64,000 nt of DNA, taken from assembly GCF_001636845.1 (NCBI RefSeq), contig NZ_LITT01000046.1, forward strand, positions 124,001 through 188,000, written 5' to 3'. Made by a program: the position numbers and the translations under genes. How positions within the stretch are numbered: position 1 is the stretch's first letter; the number at the start of each line of letters is the position of its first letter. This document shows positions 1 through 9,878 of this stretch, in pieces. The notes beneath the pieces are model-generated. The model was not told the DNA's origin, did no database searches, and was given only the letters and a program-made list of their open reading frames with translations. The stretch is from Clostridium ljungdahlii. Its GTDB lineage: Bacteria; Bacillota; Clostridia; Clostridiales; Clostridiaceae.

Positions 1-19
1 AGTGATTTTTACTTAGAAG

Positions 20-838
20 TTAAATTCCATTGCTTTCAAGGAAATCACGAAGTAAATTCATACATACAGTCTTTCTATATTCTGCTGAAACCCTTCCTTT
101 TATAGGAATAATAACCTTATCATATGCTGCAAGGTACTCTTTCTTAACAGCTTTTGCTTCTTCAATAGTCTTGCCAATGAGCATTCTATCAATAACTGGC
201 AGCCTTATAACAACATCTTTAACTGCACCAAAGGCTGTGCTGCAATTACAGATTTTATTGTTTTCTACATTAAAAATACCAGCAAAAGATACCCTGGAAA
301 TCGCCAAGGCATTTCTTGCCCCTACCTTCTTATAATAATAATTGTCAAATCCTTCTTTATTCATGAGAATTTCAACAAGCAGTTCATCTTTTTTGAGGGA
401 AGTCTTTTTTCTACCAAGATAAAATTCATTAATAGGAATAACCCTCTCCTCTTTACTACTTACAATACGCAGTTTAGAATCCGTAACAAAAAAGATAAGT
501 GCACTATCTGCTTTAGGCGAGCCATTACATATATTACCGCCAACAGTACCTAAGTTTCGAATTGCAGGTGCTGCAATTTGTGATACTGCTTCTTTTAAAA
601 TGGCAGGAGTCAATTCATTTTCAATAATATCTGTAAAAGTACATCCCGCACCGATGTGAATATACTTTCCATCCTCTACTATATTTTTCATCTCAGATAC
701 TTTATTTAGAAACAAATATCTAGCATTTTCATCTGCCTTAATCATTAAATCCGTACCTCCTGCATAAGGAGTAACCTCCTCTTTTGCAAGAATATCCAAT
801 GCTTCCTTTAAAGATGATGGTCTATAACTATTTACCAT
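20..838 (-). CDS. xdhB: Xanthine dehydrogenase-type FAD-binding subunit
   Basis: This is the FAD subunit of a three-part molybdenum hydroxylase; it passes electrons from the Fe-S subunit to the final acceptor in the cytoplasm. The 272-residue length fits the small CoxM/XdhB family. The FAD-binding signatures YAGGTDL (about residue 25) and TVGGNICNGSPKADS (about residues 97-111) are present. Its start overlaps the end of the Fe-S subunit gene by 7 bases, so the two are translationally coupled as the last gene of the operon. The family is clear. The substrate is not read from the sequence; xanthine or hypoxanthine is inferred from adjacent purine genes. Confidence 0.9.
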   Translation of the reverse strand: MVNSYRPSSLKEALDILAKEEVTPYAGGTDLMIKADENARYLFLNKVSEMKNIVEDGKYIHIGAGCTFTDIIENELTPAILKEAVSQIAAPAIRNLGTVGGNICNGSPKADSALIFFVTDSKLRIVSSKEERVIPINEFYLGRKKTSLKKDELLVEILMNKEGFDNYYYKKVGARNALAISRVSFAGIFNVENNKICNCSTAFGAVKDVVIRLPVIDRMLIGKTIEEAKAVKKEYLAAYDKVIIPIKGRVSAEYRKTVCMNLLRDFLESNGI

Positions 839-1299
839 AAACCTTTCCCCTCCTTTGCTGCAATATAAATAGCTTTAACAATAGCATTATAGCCAGTGCA
901 TCTACATAGATTTCCAGAAATACCTTCTCTAATCTCTGCTTCTGTAGGATCTGGATTTTTTGAAAGTATACATTCAGATGCAAGTATCATACCTGGAATA
1001 CAAAAGCCACACTGTACAGCACTAACAGAAGCATATGCCTTATCAAGGACTTTAAAACGTTTGGTTTCACGATATCCTTCAATAGTCATAACCCTACTAC
1101 CTTCTATACTGCCTACTGCTACCATACATGAATTAACTAGTTTGCCATCAAGTATAACAGAACAGGCACCACATTCACCTTCCTTACAACCACACTTTAC
1201 ACCTGTAATGTGTAACTCATTTCTAAGTACATCAAGTAAGCGCTCACTTCCCCTGGCAGTAGATGTAACTTCTTTTCCGTTAAGAATAAATTTTATCAT
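832..1299 (-). CDS. xdhC: Xanthine dehydrogenase-type 2Fe-2S subunit
   Basis: This small electron-transfer subunit of a molybdenum hydroxylase carries two 2Fe-2S clusters. The plant-ferredoxin-type cluster ligands are visible in GCKEGECGACSV (about residues 36-47), and the helical-domain cluster ligands in CGFCIPGM and CRCTGY. Its 155 residues are normal for the CoxS/XdhC-subunit family. It begins on the last base of the molybdenum subunit gene and overlaps the FAD subunit gene, giving the gene order Mo, Fe-S, FAD. The symbol follows the E. coli subunit naming and is not the XdhC maturation factor found elsewhere in the window. Confidence 0.9.
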   Translation of the reverse strand: MIKFILNGKEVTSTARGSERLLDVLRNELHITGVKCGCKEGECGACSVILDGKLVNSCMVAVGSIEGSRVMTIEGYRETKRFKVLDKAYASVSAVQCGFCIPGMILASECILSKNPDPTEAEIREGISGNLCRCTGYNAIVKAIYIAAKEGKGLW

Positions 1300-3413
1300 T
1301 ACTTAAGCACCTCCTGCAAAACCTTCATAGTATCCTCTTGAGTAAATGGAGCTTTATTTAAGTTTACATCAAGTGCATTCTCCATAGCTTCCACATACGC
1401 TGGAGCTGCACCAACAAGAGGAAGCTCACCAGCACCTTTAGCTCCATATGGGCCACAGTTATATGGATTATCTACTATTTCAGTTACAAGATTCGGAACA
1501 TCTACTGCTGTAGGAATAATGTAATCACTATAGCTATTATTACGGATTACACCTTTATCATTGCATTCCATCTGCTCCATAGATGCATATCCAATGCCTT
1601 GAAGAAAACCTCCCTGCATCTGTCCTTGTATAATGTTCATATCAATAGGAACACCAACATCAAAAATACCCCATGCTCCAGTTACCTTTGTAATGGCAGT
1701 AAGTGTATCCACCTCCACTTCAATGACATTAACAGACCAGGAAAAGGTTGGATAGGCATCTCCTTTGAATTTTTCAAGACTAAATGGAATTATAAAGTCA
1801 GGCTCCACAAAATGTTCTTCTACAATCTGTTCTTCTCCAGTTTTCCATTCTCCTTTCAGTTTCTCTGCTGCACGCCTAAGCAATTCTCCAACTACCATTA
1901 AAGAACGGCTTGCTACAGTAGGTCCTGAGTCAGGTACATGATCTGTATCCGGATTATTTATAAGCACTTTATCATAAGAAATACCAAGGGTATCTGCAAC
2001 AATTTTAGAAAAAGTAGTTTTAATACCCTGACCTATATCCGAATTGCTTACTAAAAGTTCCACTGTATCATCTGCATTTTTTCTAATTTTTACAACAGCT
2101 TTTATGAGATCACGTTCTCCACTTCCTGTAAAACCACATCCATGAAAAAATAATGACATGCCAATACCCTTTCGGTATCGTCCCTTTTGATTTTTATACA
2201 TCTGACGTTTTTTACGATAGTCAGCAAGTTCATCAGCTCGCTTGATCATTTCAGGCAGTGATACATGGAAATGATACTTTCCACTTGTAGAAGTAGAATC
2301 GCCCTGTTTAACAATATATTTTTCCTTCAGTTCAAGGGAGTCAACACCCATTTTCTTTGCAATGTGATCCATCATCATCTCTACTGCAAAGAAAGTCTGT
2401 GGAGCACCAAAACCACGATATGCACCACAAGGTACTGTATTTGTCTTAACTGCACGTCCTACAACACACAAGTTTTCTACCCGATATACGCCGTTTGCAC
2501 AAATTACTCCACGCTGTAAAACAACAGGAGAAAGGGTTGTATATGCACCACTATTGAACAGTATATCAATATCCATACCTGTAATTTCACCATCTTTAAC
2601 TGCTACTTTATAAGTACAGATAGATGGGTGACGTTTTGAAGTAAACTCCATGTCTTCACGTCTATCAAATATTACTTTCACTGGTTTATTTGCCTTTTTA
2701 GCTGCCACTGCAGTTTGACACGCAAGTATAGAAGGAAAATCTTCCTTACCTCCAAAGCCTCCCCCAGTAACATCCTGAATAATCTGAATATTCTTTTCGT
2801 CATATCCCAAAGCTTTGGAAACAGCACCGTACACATAGTAAGGGCACTGCATAGAACCACGTATTGTCATTCGCCCATCATGTGGATAAGCAATTATCCC
2901 CTGAGTTTCAAGATATGCCTGTTCTTGATAACCAGTTTGAAATGTTTCAACAAAAACCTGATCAGCTTCTTTTAAAGTCTTACAAATGTCTCCTTTTTCA
3001 CACTTGTAATGGAAAAAGACAGTATTAGATTTTTGCATATCCAGAACAGGAACCTGTTCTTCATATACTACAATAATTTCATTTAAAATTCTATTGACTT
3101 CTTTAAGGCTAGGTCCCACAACCATTAAAATAGGTTCACCTACATATTCCACAGTATCTTCAGCATAAACGGGTGTATCATTTTCCACAATTGAAACACG
3201 ATTTACACCTGTTACATCATTTTTGTCAACAACAAAATAACCATCAGGTAATTCAGGAATACTGATATCAGTAATTTTTGCCCTTGCTTTTGTGGAATGC
3301 AATAGTCTGCCGTAAAGCATATCATCCATCACATGATCATCTACATAAAGGGCACGGCCACTTATTTTTAATTCATGATCTTTTTTCTTTACAGACTTAC
3401 TAATATTTTTCAT
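1299..3413 (-). CDS. xdhA: Xanthine dehydrogenase-type molybdenum-binding subunit
   Basis: This is the catalytic subunit of a molybdenum hydroxylase that binds molybdopterin and oxidises the purine or a related heterocycle. Visible signatures are GGGFGGKED (molybdopterin contact), CGAYRGFGAPQ (substrate and cofactor region), SNSDIGQG, and the C-terminal GAKGAGELPL that contains the catalytic glutamate. I chose the ATG at 3413, giving 704 residues, because AGGGAGG lies just upstream; a longer reading adds only MNIGRYC. Hairpin element A lies in the spacer upstream, between this gene and the fused hydroxylase. The family is certain; the purine substrate is inferred from neighbouring deaminase and permease genes. 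Confidence 0.9.
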   Translation of the reverse strand: MKNISKSVKKKDHELKISGRALYVDDHVMDDMLYGRLLHSTKARAKITDISIPELPDGYFVVDKNDVTGVNRVSIVENDTPVYAEDTVEYVGEPILMVVGPSLKEVNRILNEIIVVYEEQVPVLDMQKSNTVFFHYKCEKGDICKTLKEADQVFVETFQTGYQEQAYLETQGIIAYPHDGRMTIRGSMQCPYYVYGAVSKALGYDEKNIQIIQDVTGGGFGGKEDFPSILACQTAVAAKKANKPVKVIFDRREDMEFTSKRHPSICTYKVAVKDGEITGMDIDILFNSGAYTTLSPVVLQRGVICANGVYRVENLCVVGRAVKTNTVPCGAYRGFGAPQTFFAVEMMMDHIAKKMGVDSLELKEKYIVKQGDSTSTSGKYHFHVSLPEMIKRADELADYRKKRQMYKNQKGRYRKGIGMSLFFHGCGFTGSGERDLIKAVVKIRKNADDTVELLVSNSDIGQGIKTTFSKIVADTLGISYDKVLINNPDTDHVPDSGPTVASRSLMVVGELLRRAAEKLKGEWKTGEEQIVEEHFVEPDFIIPFSLEKFKGDAYPTFSWSVNVIEVEVDTLTAITKVTGAWGIFDVGVPIDMNIIQGQMQGGFLQGIGYASMEQMECNDKGVIRNNSYSDYIIPTAVDVPNLVTEIVDNPYNCGPYGAKGAGELPLVGAAPAYVEAMENALDVNLNKAPFTQEDTMKVLQEVLK

Positions 3414-3437
3414 ACAATACCTCCCTATATTCAATTC

Positions 3438-3570
3438 ATAAACAAAGTTCTTGGCATCAGATGGAGTTTTGACTCCACCTGATGCTTAGAAATCGTTATC
3501 CAGGGACGTAGCTGCTCTTTACTCCCACTTGAAGAAGTGGGAGTATTAGAGCAGGTAGTCATCGGATAAA
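3438..3570 (-). repeat. Hairpin element family 1, copy A (lacks the middle hairpin)
   Basis: The copy has two hairpins. One stem is 3454-3485 (GCATCAGATGGAG pairing with CTCCACCTGATGC). The other is a long imperfect stem at 3496-3569, with ends TTATCC/GGATAA and an apex ACTCCCACTT/AAGTGGGAGT. It is flanked by ATAAA (TTTAT on the minus strand) on both sides. The reverse complement matches 19174-19356 closely but lacks its middle hairpin. It lies between two hydroxylase genes and could also act as a terminator or mRNA stabiliser. Confidence 0.75.
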
Positions 3571-3581
3571 AAAGTAATATA

Positions 3582-6147
3582 CTATTTTTTTAGTTTTTTA
3601 TAGAATGTCCCTTTTAATGGCAGCTGACTACGGAATTTACCATCTAATCTATAATATGCATGAGAACAAGCTGGCGCTGTCGGAATCAAACATAATTCTC
3701 CACAACCTTTTGCCCCATAGGCTTCAGGAATCTTTCCTTTACTTTGTACAAGAATAACTTCAAGTTCTGGAGCATCCGTTGATCTCATAAGTCCTAGTGT
3801 ACCTAGTTTTGTCTTAGGATAGCCGCCTTCAACCTTAAATTCTTCTGTTAAAGCATATCCAAGTCCCATAACAATACCGCCTTCAATTTGTCCTTCAACA
3901 GCCTGAATATTGACAGGTGTTCCAACATCATAAGCTGCAACTACTTTTTCCACTTTTCCTTCTTCATTCAATATAACAACCTGAGCTCCATAACTGTAGC
4001 TTACATGGCTTACTGGATTTTTCTTTGGAGATCCCATTGGATCTGTCTTTGCAGAATATTCACCATAAAATTCTCTTCCTTCTAAATCAAAAAGAGTCAA
4101 TCCTTTGTCCAATTCTGCTTTTAATTTTTCAGATACTCGTCTTACAGCTTCCCCAGTTACCACAGTCTGTCTAGATGCGGTGCTAGTTCCTGAATCAGGT
4201 GTATGAAAGGTATCTGCTCTTTCATGGACAGTAAGTGCTGGATTTAAGCCAGTTGTTTCACATAATATGGTAGTACACATTGTTGCAATTCCTTGTCCCA
4301 TACAAGCTGCAGAAGTTTTAATATGGACTTTTCCATTTTCTACAGATAAAATGCAGCGACCAATATCCTTATTTCCCACTCCAGTTCCACTGTTTTTAAA
4401 AGCTATGGCAATTCCTGCATAAGGATTTGATTCATATACATCTTTAACAGATTCCAAACATTCTACCATGGCAACACTTTCATCTGCTATTTGACCATTT
4501 GGAAGTACCTGTCCTGGACGGATTGCATTACGGTAACGTATTTCCCAAGGTGAAATGCCCACCATCTCTGCCAATAAATTAATATTGTTTTCAGTAGCAA
4601 AACAGCTTTGTGTTACACCAAAACCACGAAATGCCCCCAGCAACCACATTATTTGTATAAACTGACATGCCTAAAATGTCAATATTCTGATAATTATATG
4701 GTCCTGCCGCATGAGTACATGCTCTTTGTAATACAGGTCCTCCAAGGGACGCATAGGCACCTGTGTCTGCAATAATTACACCTTTCATAGCTGTTAAATA
4801 TCCATTTCCATCACAAGCTGTCGTAAATTCCATTTCCATTGCATGACGTTTAACATGATAATCTAAGCTTTCCTGCCTTGAAAACTTTACCTTTACCGGT
4901 TTTTTTGTATACCATGCCATTAATGCTGCAAGATGCTGAACACTCATGTCTTCCTTGCCGCCAAATCCCCCTCCAACAAGCTGGGAATGACAATGTACTT
5001 TTTCTTTTGGAATTTTAATCATATTTGAAATTTCACGCTGCTCATCGTAAACAGATTGTGAGCCAGAATAGAGTAAAATACCATCTTCTCCTTCAGGTGC
5101 TGCAATTGCACACTCTGGTTCCATAAATCCGTGTTCCTGAAATGGAGTTTTATATTTTCTCGTCACTACATATTTAGAATTTTTAATTGCTTCATCTGCA
5201 TTTCCACGTTGAAGAATAGAACGACTCATAATATTTCCATCTGAATGAATTAAGGGTGCATCTGCTCTTAGGGCATCTTCAGGAGAAGTAATCGGTTCCA
5301 ATTCCGTGTATTCTACATCAACTAATTTACACACTTCATCCAGCTTATCCTTATGATAAGTTGCCACAAGTGCCAGTGAATCTCCTATATATCTGGTTGT
5401 CCCACCTTCTGGAATCATTACATCCCAATCCTGTTTTATATGTCCAATAATATTATTGGGAACATCCTTTGCCAGTAAAATTTTCACACAATCCGGGTGA
5501 GCTTCTGCCTTGCTTATATCAATTTTATTTATAATAGCCCTTGGGTATTTAGATCGAACTGTTTTGGCATAAATCATTCCAGGGAGTTCAATATCATCTA
5601 CAAAAATACCTGTTCCATTTACCTTTTCGTCTACATCCACACGCTTAAATTTCTGATTCATCTTCAATTTACCTACAGGAGCTGGTATCTGAAGATTGTC
5701 CCTAAAATATTTTGCTGCCATTAAAATAGCTTCTTCAATTTTTTTATATCCAGTACAGCGACAGATATTACCTCTAATCGCCTTTTTTACATCTAACTTT
5801 GTTGGATTAGAATTGACATCTAATAGAGCTTTTGCACAAATTACCATTCCAGGAATACAAAAGCCACACTGTACTGCACCTGCTTCTCCAAAACAATATT
5901 CATAAACTTCCTTTTCCCTGTCACTTAATCCCTCAATTGTTAAGACTCTTTTTCCTACAAATTTTGATACTTTTTGTACGCAAGCTTTTACTGCTTTTCC
6001 ATCTACTAAAATAGTGCATGTTCCACATGCACCTTCGCTGCAACCGTCCTTTGCAGAAGTGATTTTCAAATCATCTCTTAAAAAACGCAATAGGGGTTTA
6101 TCAGTATTCGAAGCTACATCCTTACCATTAATATTTAATGTAAACAT
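3582..6147 (-). pseudogene. Fused 2Fe-2S/molybdenum hydroxylase, frameshifted
   Basis: The gene would encode a protein of about 855 residues in which the two-cluster Fe-S domain is fused to the molybdenum domain, as in E. coli XdhD and selenium-associated hydroxylases. Fe-S ligands appear in GCSEGACGTC and CGFCIPGM...CRCTGY; the Mo domain has GGGFGGKED, GAFRGFGVTQ and AYGAKGCGELCL. The first 518 codons run into a wrong frame at a run of five G on the coding strand (4634-4638). Removing one G joins VVAG to AFRGFG and restores the whole protein. Either the gene is broken or phase-variable, or this is a base-calling error. It lies directly downstream of the MocA/ModE fusion gene. Confidence 0.85.
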
Positions 6148-6173
6148 AAATAACCTCCTATTTTATAAAAATT

Positions 6174-6189
6174 TAACAATTTATTGTTA
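6174..6189. promoter_or_regulatory. Palindrome upstream of the fused hydroxylase
   Basis: TAACAAT-TT-ATTGTTA is a 16-base interrupted perfect palindrome lying 27 bases before the start codon of the hydroxylase at 6147. Its position fits an operator near the promoter, possibly for the TetR or ModE-like proteins encoded next door. No strong -35/-10 pair was identified, so the role is a guess. Confidence 0.3.
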
Positions 6190-6253
6190 TAATTATTATA
6201 AAACGGAGGCTAACCTTTATCAAATTCTTTGTGAAAAGAACTTGCTTTTTGCA

Positions 6254-7180
6254 TTAAAATAGTCTATCAAATTCATCTTTTGCATACTGACGGACATTGT
6301 GCTCAAATTGCTCATACTTTTTTAAAAATTCCATACCTTCTTCGGTTAAATAAGTTTTTCCACCATTTCGTCCACCATGTTTCCTTTTAACCACTGCATA
6401 TCCTAATTCTTCTTCCAACTGATTCAGCATGTTCCACGCTTTGCTATAAGAAAGTGCCATGTGTTTACATGCATTTCGTACAGAATGTGTATTCTGAATT
6501 AAAATCAAAAGCAACTTTGTTCTTGAATTAAAAAACAAAGATTCCTTTTCAATGCTTATTTTAACAAAAGGATGTAAAATACGCTGGTTATGTTCTTTTA
6601 GGAGTTTCTCCAATTGGCAAGGATCTCCTGTATCACTTAAAATTCCTTCATCTTCCACATCCATCAACTGTCTTTCAACTCCAATGTTTTGGATAGCTCC
6701 CTCCATCCCTCCATTACCATCATATTTTAAAACTTGAGGGATTAACTTAGAAGATATCAAAAGAGGGTGTCCAATTTTTCCATGATAAGATGGTGATAGT
6801 AACTGCTTATTACATTCTATCATCTTTTGAATAGTTTCTGGTGTAAATAGCGGGGCACTTACTGGATTAAATATTACCTGATCACATTTATTTTTTAAAA
6901 AATCTAATCCTATTTTTACAGAATCAAGCATTTGTGAATTTTCATATTTTTCATTATACAAAAATATAACTCCATAATAAGCTAAATTATGCTCAATTTC
7001 CTCAGATTTATATCCGGTAATTACCACAATTGGTGAAACTCCAGCCTTTTGAAAGGTTAAGACAATTCTTTTCACTATAGTGATAGAACCAATTTTGCGC
7101 AGTGGATATGTTTCATTTTTCTCTGACGTTTTTCCTGCAGCAGCAATTATACCTCCTGTTATTTTTTTCTCTTTCTCCAT
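6254..7180 (-). CDS. MocA-like nucleotidyltransferase fused to a ModE-type winged helix domain
   Basis: Residues 1 to about 200 resemble the MobA/MocA NTP-transferase fold that attaches CMP to molybdopterin for hydroxylases. The usual P-loop-like start reads GGIIAAAGKTSEKN instead of AAGxSxRMG, so the signature is loose. FNPVSAPLFTPETI corresponds to the conserved PVDxPL region, weakly. Residues about 225-308 match the ModE/LysR-type winged helix (SVRNACKHMALSYSKAWNML, then GGRNGGKTYLTEEG). The fusion joins cofactor synthesis with a DNA-binding or molybdate-type sensor architecture. It sits directly upstream of the hydroxylase genes. It may regulate them, or it may no longer be catalytic. Confidence 0.75.
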   Translation of the reverse strand: MEKEKKITGGIIAAAGKTSEKNETYPLRKIGSITIVKRIVLTFQKAGVSPIVVITGYKSEEIEHNLAYYGVIFLYNEKYENSQMLDSVKIGLDFLKNKCDQVIFNPVSAPLFTPETIQKMIECNKQLLSPSYHGKIGHPLLISSKLIPQVLKYDGNGGMEGAIQNIGVERQLMDVEDEGILSDTGDPCQLEKLLKEHNQRILHPFVKISIEKESLFFNSRTKLLLILIQNTHSVRNACKHMALSYSKAWNMLNQLEEELGYAVVKRKHGGRNGGKTYLTEEGMEFLKKYEQFEHNVRQYAKDEFDRLF

Positions 7181-7256
7181 ATTCTACTCCTTATCTAGCT
7201 GCAACTTTCATATATGTACAATTTAAGACTATATGATCTTGCTTAGTATAAAAATA

Positions 7257-7844
7257 CTAATTTTCTTCTTTTAAACACTGTTCAATAAGCCTTTCGGCTA
7301 CATCAAAATACTTTTTTAAATCAAACTTGCCTTCATCAATAAGATACTGTAGTGACGCCCCTAACATTAAAGATACCATTATATATGTTAGCATATCTTT
7401 ATATTCATTATCTACATTATCTTTAAATTCCCCTTTATTTAAAACTTCACCAATACTACTGCGCCATATGTTAAAGGTTTTCTGAAACTTTTTCCTTATC
7501 TCCTCATTTACTGTACCTTGAACCCAATAATCAAGCTGTACATAGTCCAATTCTTTATTATTTAAAATGTCATCTTCCTTTTGTTCAAAAAATCCCCTCA
7601 TATTTTCCAAAACACTTTTATTGTCTAAATCAATATATTTCTTACGGTTCTCTGAAAATTGCTTTTGTATATCATTTAAAAGGGCTATCATTATATCATT
7701 TTTAGTGGGAAAATAATAATGCAAATTAGCCTGACTTCTATCAGCTTCTTTTGCAATCATATGCATACGGGTACCACTTATTTTTTCTCTGGCAATTACT
7801 TTCATAGCAGCATTTAATATATTCTTTTTTGCATCTTTTAGCAT
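7257..7844 (-). CDS. TetR-family transcriptional regulator
   Basis: This is a 195-residue one-component regulator. The N-terminal TetR helix-turn-helix is visible: ILNAAMKVIAREKISGTRM, then MIAKEADRSQANLHYYFPTK at about residues 30-50, where HYYFPTK is the typical end of the motif. The C-terminal ligand domain is not assignable. The ATG at 7844 was chosen because AGAGG lies 7-8 bases before it. It lies between the hydroxylase genes and adenine deaminase, so control of purine genes is a reasonable inference. A TetR-like palindrome occurs at 12859-12872. Confidence 0.85.
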   Translation of the reverse strand: MLKDAKKNILNAAMKVIAREKISGTRMHMIAKEADRSQANLHYYFPTKNDIMIALLNDIQKQFSENRKKYIDLDNKSVLENMRGFFEQKEDDILNNKELDYVQLDYWVQGTVNEEIRKKFQKTFNIWRSSIGEVLNKGEFKDNVDNEYKDMLTYIMVSLMLGASLQYLIDEGKFDLKKYFDVAERLIEQCLKEEN

Positions 7845-7923
7845 AGTATAACCTCTTTCTCGTAACAATTATAATCTACTATAAAATTATACTCTAAGTT
7901 TAAATTTTACGCAAAATTTGTAT

Positions 7924-9633
7924 TTAAATATCTATAAATAAATCTATAAAACTAAATTTAGAATAATCAAATAATCCCCTTGAAGTTATTTTTATCTCTG
8001 GAATTACGGGAAGTGCCATAAACCCGAGTGTTATAAATGGATCAACTTCTTTTTTAATTCCAAACTTTACTGCTAATGAATTTAATTTTATAATTTTATC
8101 TACTACAAAAGATGGATTCTCAGATGTCATAAGTCCACCTATTGGCAATTTTAAATACTCTAGCAATTTACCTTCAGATACAAATACTATACCTCCATTA
8201 TTGCATATAATGTTATTCACTGCTATCTCCATATCTTTATCATTGTCACCTAATACAATTATATTATGAGAATCATGGGCAATTGTCTGGGCTATGGCCG
8301 CTTTTTTGAGTCCTAGGCCTTCTATGAACCCAACAGAATGTTTTCCACTGTTTTTGTGTCTCTCTATCACAGCTATTTTATTTACATCTTCTTCCTTACT
8401 TTCAACACATTCAACTAACCCTTCATTTATTTTAACTTTTCTCTTTTCTTTTTTAGTAACTAGCCCTCCTGGCTGCACCTTTATTACATTTACAAATTTA
8501 CCTTTAGCCTTAATCTTAAATAAGTCTTCTTTTATATAATCTACATTTACTGAGGGCTTAGCAAAAATATCTTTAAACATATGATTATTTTTATATATTT
8601 TACCATCTTTAATCACATTTTTAATTTTCAATTTTTTCATATCTTCAAATATTACCAAATCAGCCTTCATGCCAGCTGAAATAGCACCTCTATCTCTTAA
8701 GTTATAACAATTAGCTGCATTAAATGATGCTATCGTATATGCCTTTATAGCATCTAATCCTTCATCTATAGCAGTTCGTATACAATTATCTATACTGCCC
8801 TCATCTACTAAATCCTCAATATGTCTGTCATCAGTACAAAACAAAAACCTGCTATAATTTTTGTCATTTACTGCAGGTAATAATTTTTTCAGATCTCTAG
8901 CTGCAGATCCTTCCCTCAGCATTACATACATTCCATTTCTCACTTTTTCTAAAGCTTCTTCATAATTGGTACATTCATGATCTGTTCTAATGTTAGCACA
9001 TAAATAAGCATTAAGTTCTTTATCATTAATTTTAGGGCAATGTCCATCTAAACTTTTTCCATACTTGTTTACCATTAAAATTTTTTTCAGCATCTTTTTA
9101 TTTCCTGAAGTAACTGCATTAACATCCATTACTTCTCCAAGTCCTAAAACTTGAGGATCTTCAATAAACCTTTCTAAATTGTCTGCTTCAAGTACTGCAC
9201 CATTATCTTCAAAATCTACTGCTGGAACACAAGACGGAAGCATAAAAAATATATCTGCATCACCTTTTTTACTGTTTTGAAGCATAAATTCTATACCTTT
9301 CTCCCCTAAAACATTTGCTATCTCGTGGGGATCTGCAATAATTGTAGTAACACCTTTTTTAATAACTAAATCAGAAAATATTTCTGGAGTTACCATGGAA
9401 GATTCTATATGAACGTGAGAATCTATAAACCCTGGCGCTACAAAAAAACCACTACAATTAATTTCATGGTTTCCCTCATACTTACCCATTCCTATAATTA
9501 TGCCATCATTTATTGCAATATCCTTTTTTTCAACAGTTTGAGTAAATACATTTATTATAAAAGCATCTTTCAGCACAAGTTCTGCTTTTATCCTGCCCAT
9601 AGCAGCATCGATTTTATTTGTCAATTCATTCAT
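7924..9633 (-). CDS. ade: Adenine deaminase
   Basis: The enzyme deaminates adenine to hypoxanthine, feeding the xanthine dehydrogenase route. The 569-residue protein has the amidohydrolase metal site GFIDSHVHIESSM (about residues 72-84) and the family motifs ADPHEIANV, GLGEVMDV, DGHCP and FCTDDRH. These are the specific signatures of the bacterial AdeC-type adenine deaminase rather than the adenosine deaminase-like type. The start at 9633 has GGAGAAGTGAG upstream. The gene is on the same strand as the purine permease and guanine deaminase, separated from the permease by a long inverted repeat. Confidence 0.95.
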   Translation of the reverse strand: MNELTNKIDAAMGRIKAELVLKDAFIINVFTQTVEKKDIAINDGIIIGMGKYEGNHEINCSGFFVAPGFIDSHVHIESSMVTPEIFSDLVIKKGVTTIIADPHEIANVLGEKGIEFMLQNSKKGDADIFFMLPSCVPAVDFEDNGAVLEADNLERFIEDPQVLGLGEVMDVNAVTSGNKKMLKKILMVNKYGKSLDGHCPKINDKELNAYLCANIRTDHECTNYEEALEKVRNGMYVMLREGSAARDLKKLLPAVNDKNYSRFLFCTDDRHIEDLVDEGSIDNCIRTAIDEGLDAIKAYTIASFNAANCYNLRDRGAISAGMKADLVIFEDMKKLKIKNVIKDGKIYKNNHMFKDIFAKPSVNVDYIKEDLFKIKAKGKFVNVIKVQPGGLVTKKEKRKVKINEGLVECVESKEEDVNKIAVIERHKNSGKHSVGFIEGLGLKKAAIAQTIAHDSHNIIVLGDNDKDMEIAVNNIICNNGGIVFVSEGKLLEYLKLPIGGLMTSENPSFVVDKIIKLNSLAVKFGIKKEVDPFITLGFMALPVIPEIKITSRGLFDYSKFSFIDLFIDI

Positions 9634-9698
9634 CTACTCACTTCTCCAATCTATTAAAATTCCCTATTATGATCTTACTTCCACAGTTTAAAAATATT

Positions 9699-9811
9699 GC
9701 GAAGCAACTTTTGAGAGGACAATGAAGATAAGTTTCTTTTAAATTGAAAATTTTTCGTAGCATAGCGGAGAAAAATCATCCTTCACTGTCCTCTCAAAAA
9801 TATTGCTTCGC
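9699..9811. repeat. Long imperfect inverted repeat between permease and adenine deaminase
   Basis: The outer arms are GCGAAGCAA...TTTTGAGAGGACA...GAAG and their complement CTTC...TGTCCTCTCAAAA...TTGCTTCGC, enclosing about 50 bases. Neither side has a clean T-run, so a simple terminator is not convincing. It resembles in form, but not in sequence, the palindromic elements at 12975-13102 and 37612-37836. It may reduce read-through from the permease into adenine deaminase. Confidence 0.5.
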
Positions 9812-9878
9812 ATTATATTTAAATTAAATCAAAATCTCATATGTGTAAAAGTTGAATATATAATATATATATATTACT

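Noticed and set aside
3582-7180. Selenium-dependent hydroxylase system
   Set aside because: The fused hydroxylase resembles members of such systems, but the marker genes (yqeB, yqeC, ygfK, ssnA) are not in the window and no selenocysteine context was identified.
9812-9878. Riboswitch or terminator between permease and the inverted repeat
   Set aside because: Only AT-rich sequence with ATATATAT runs is present; no stem or conserved motif.
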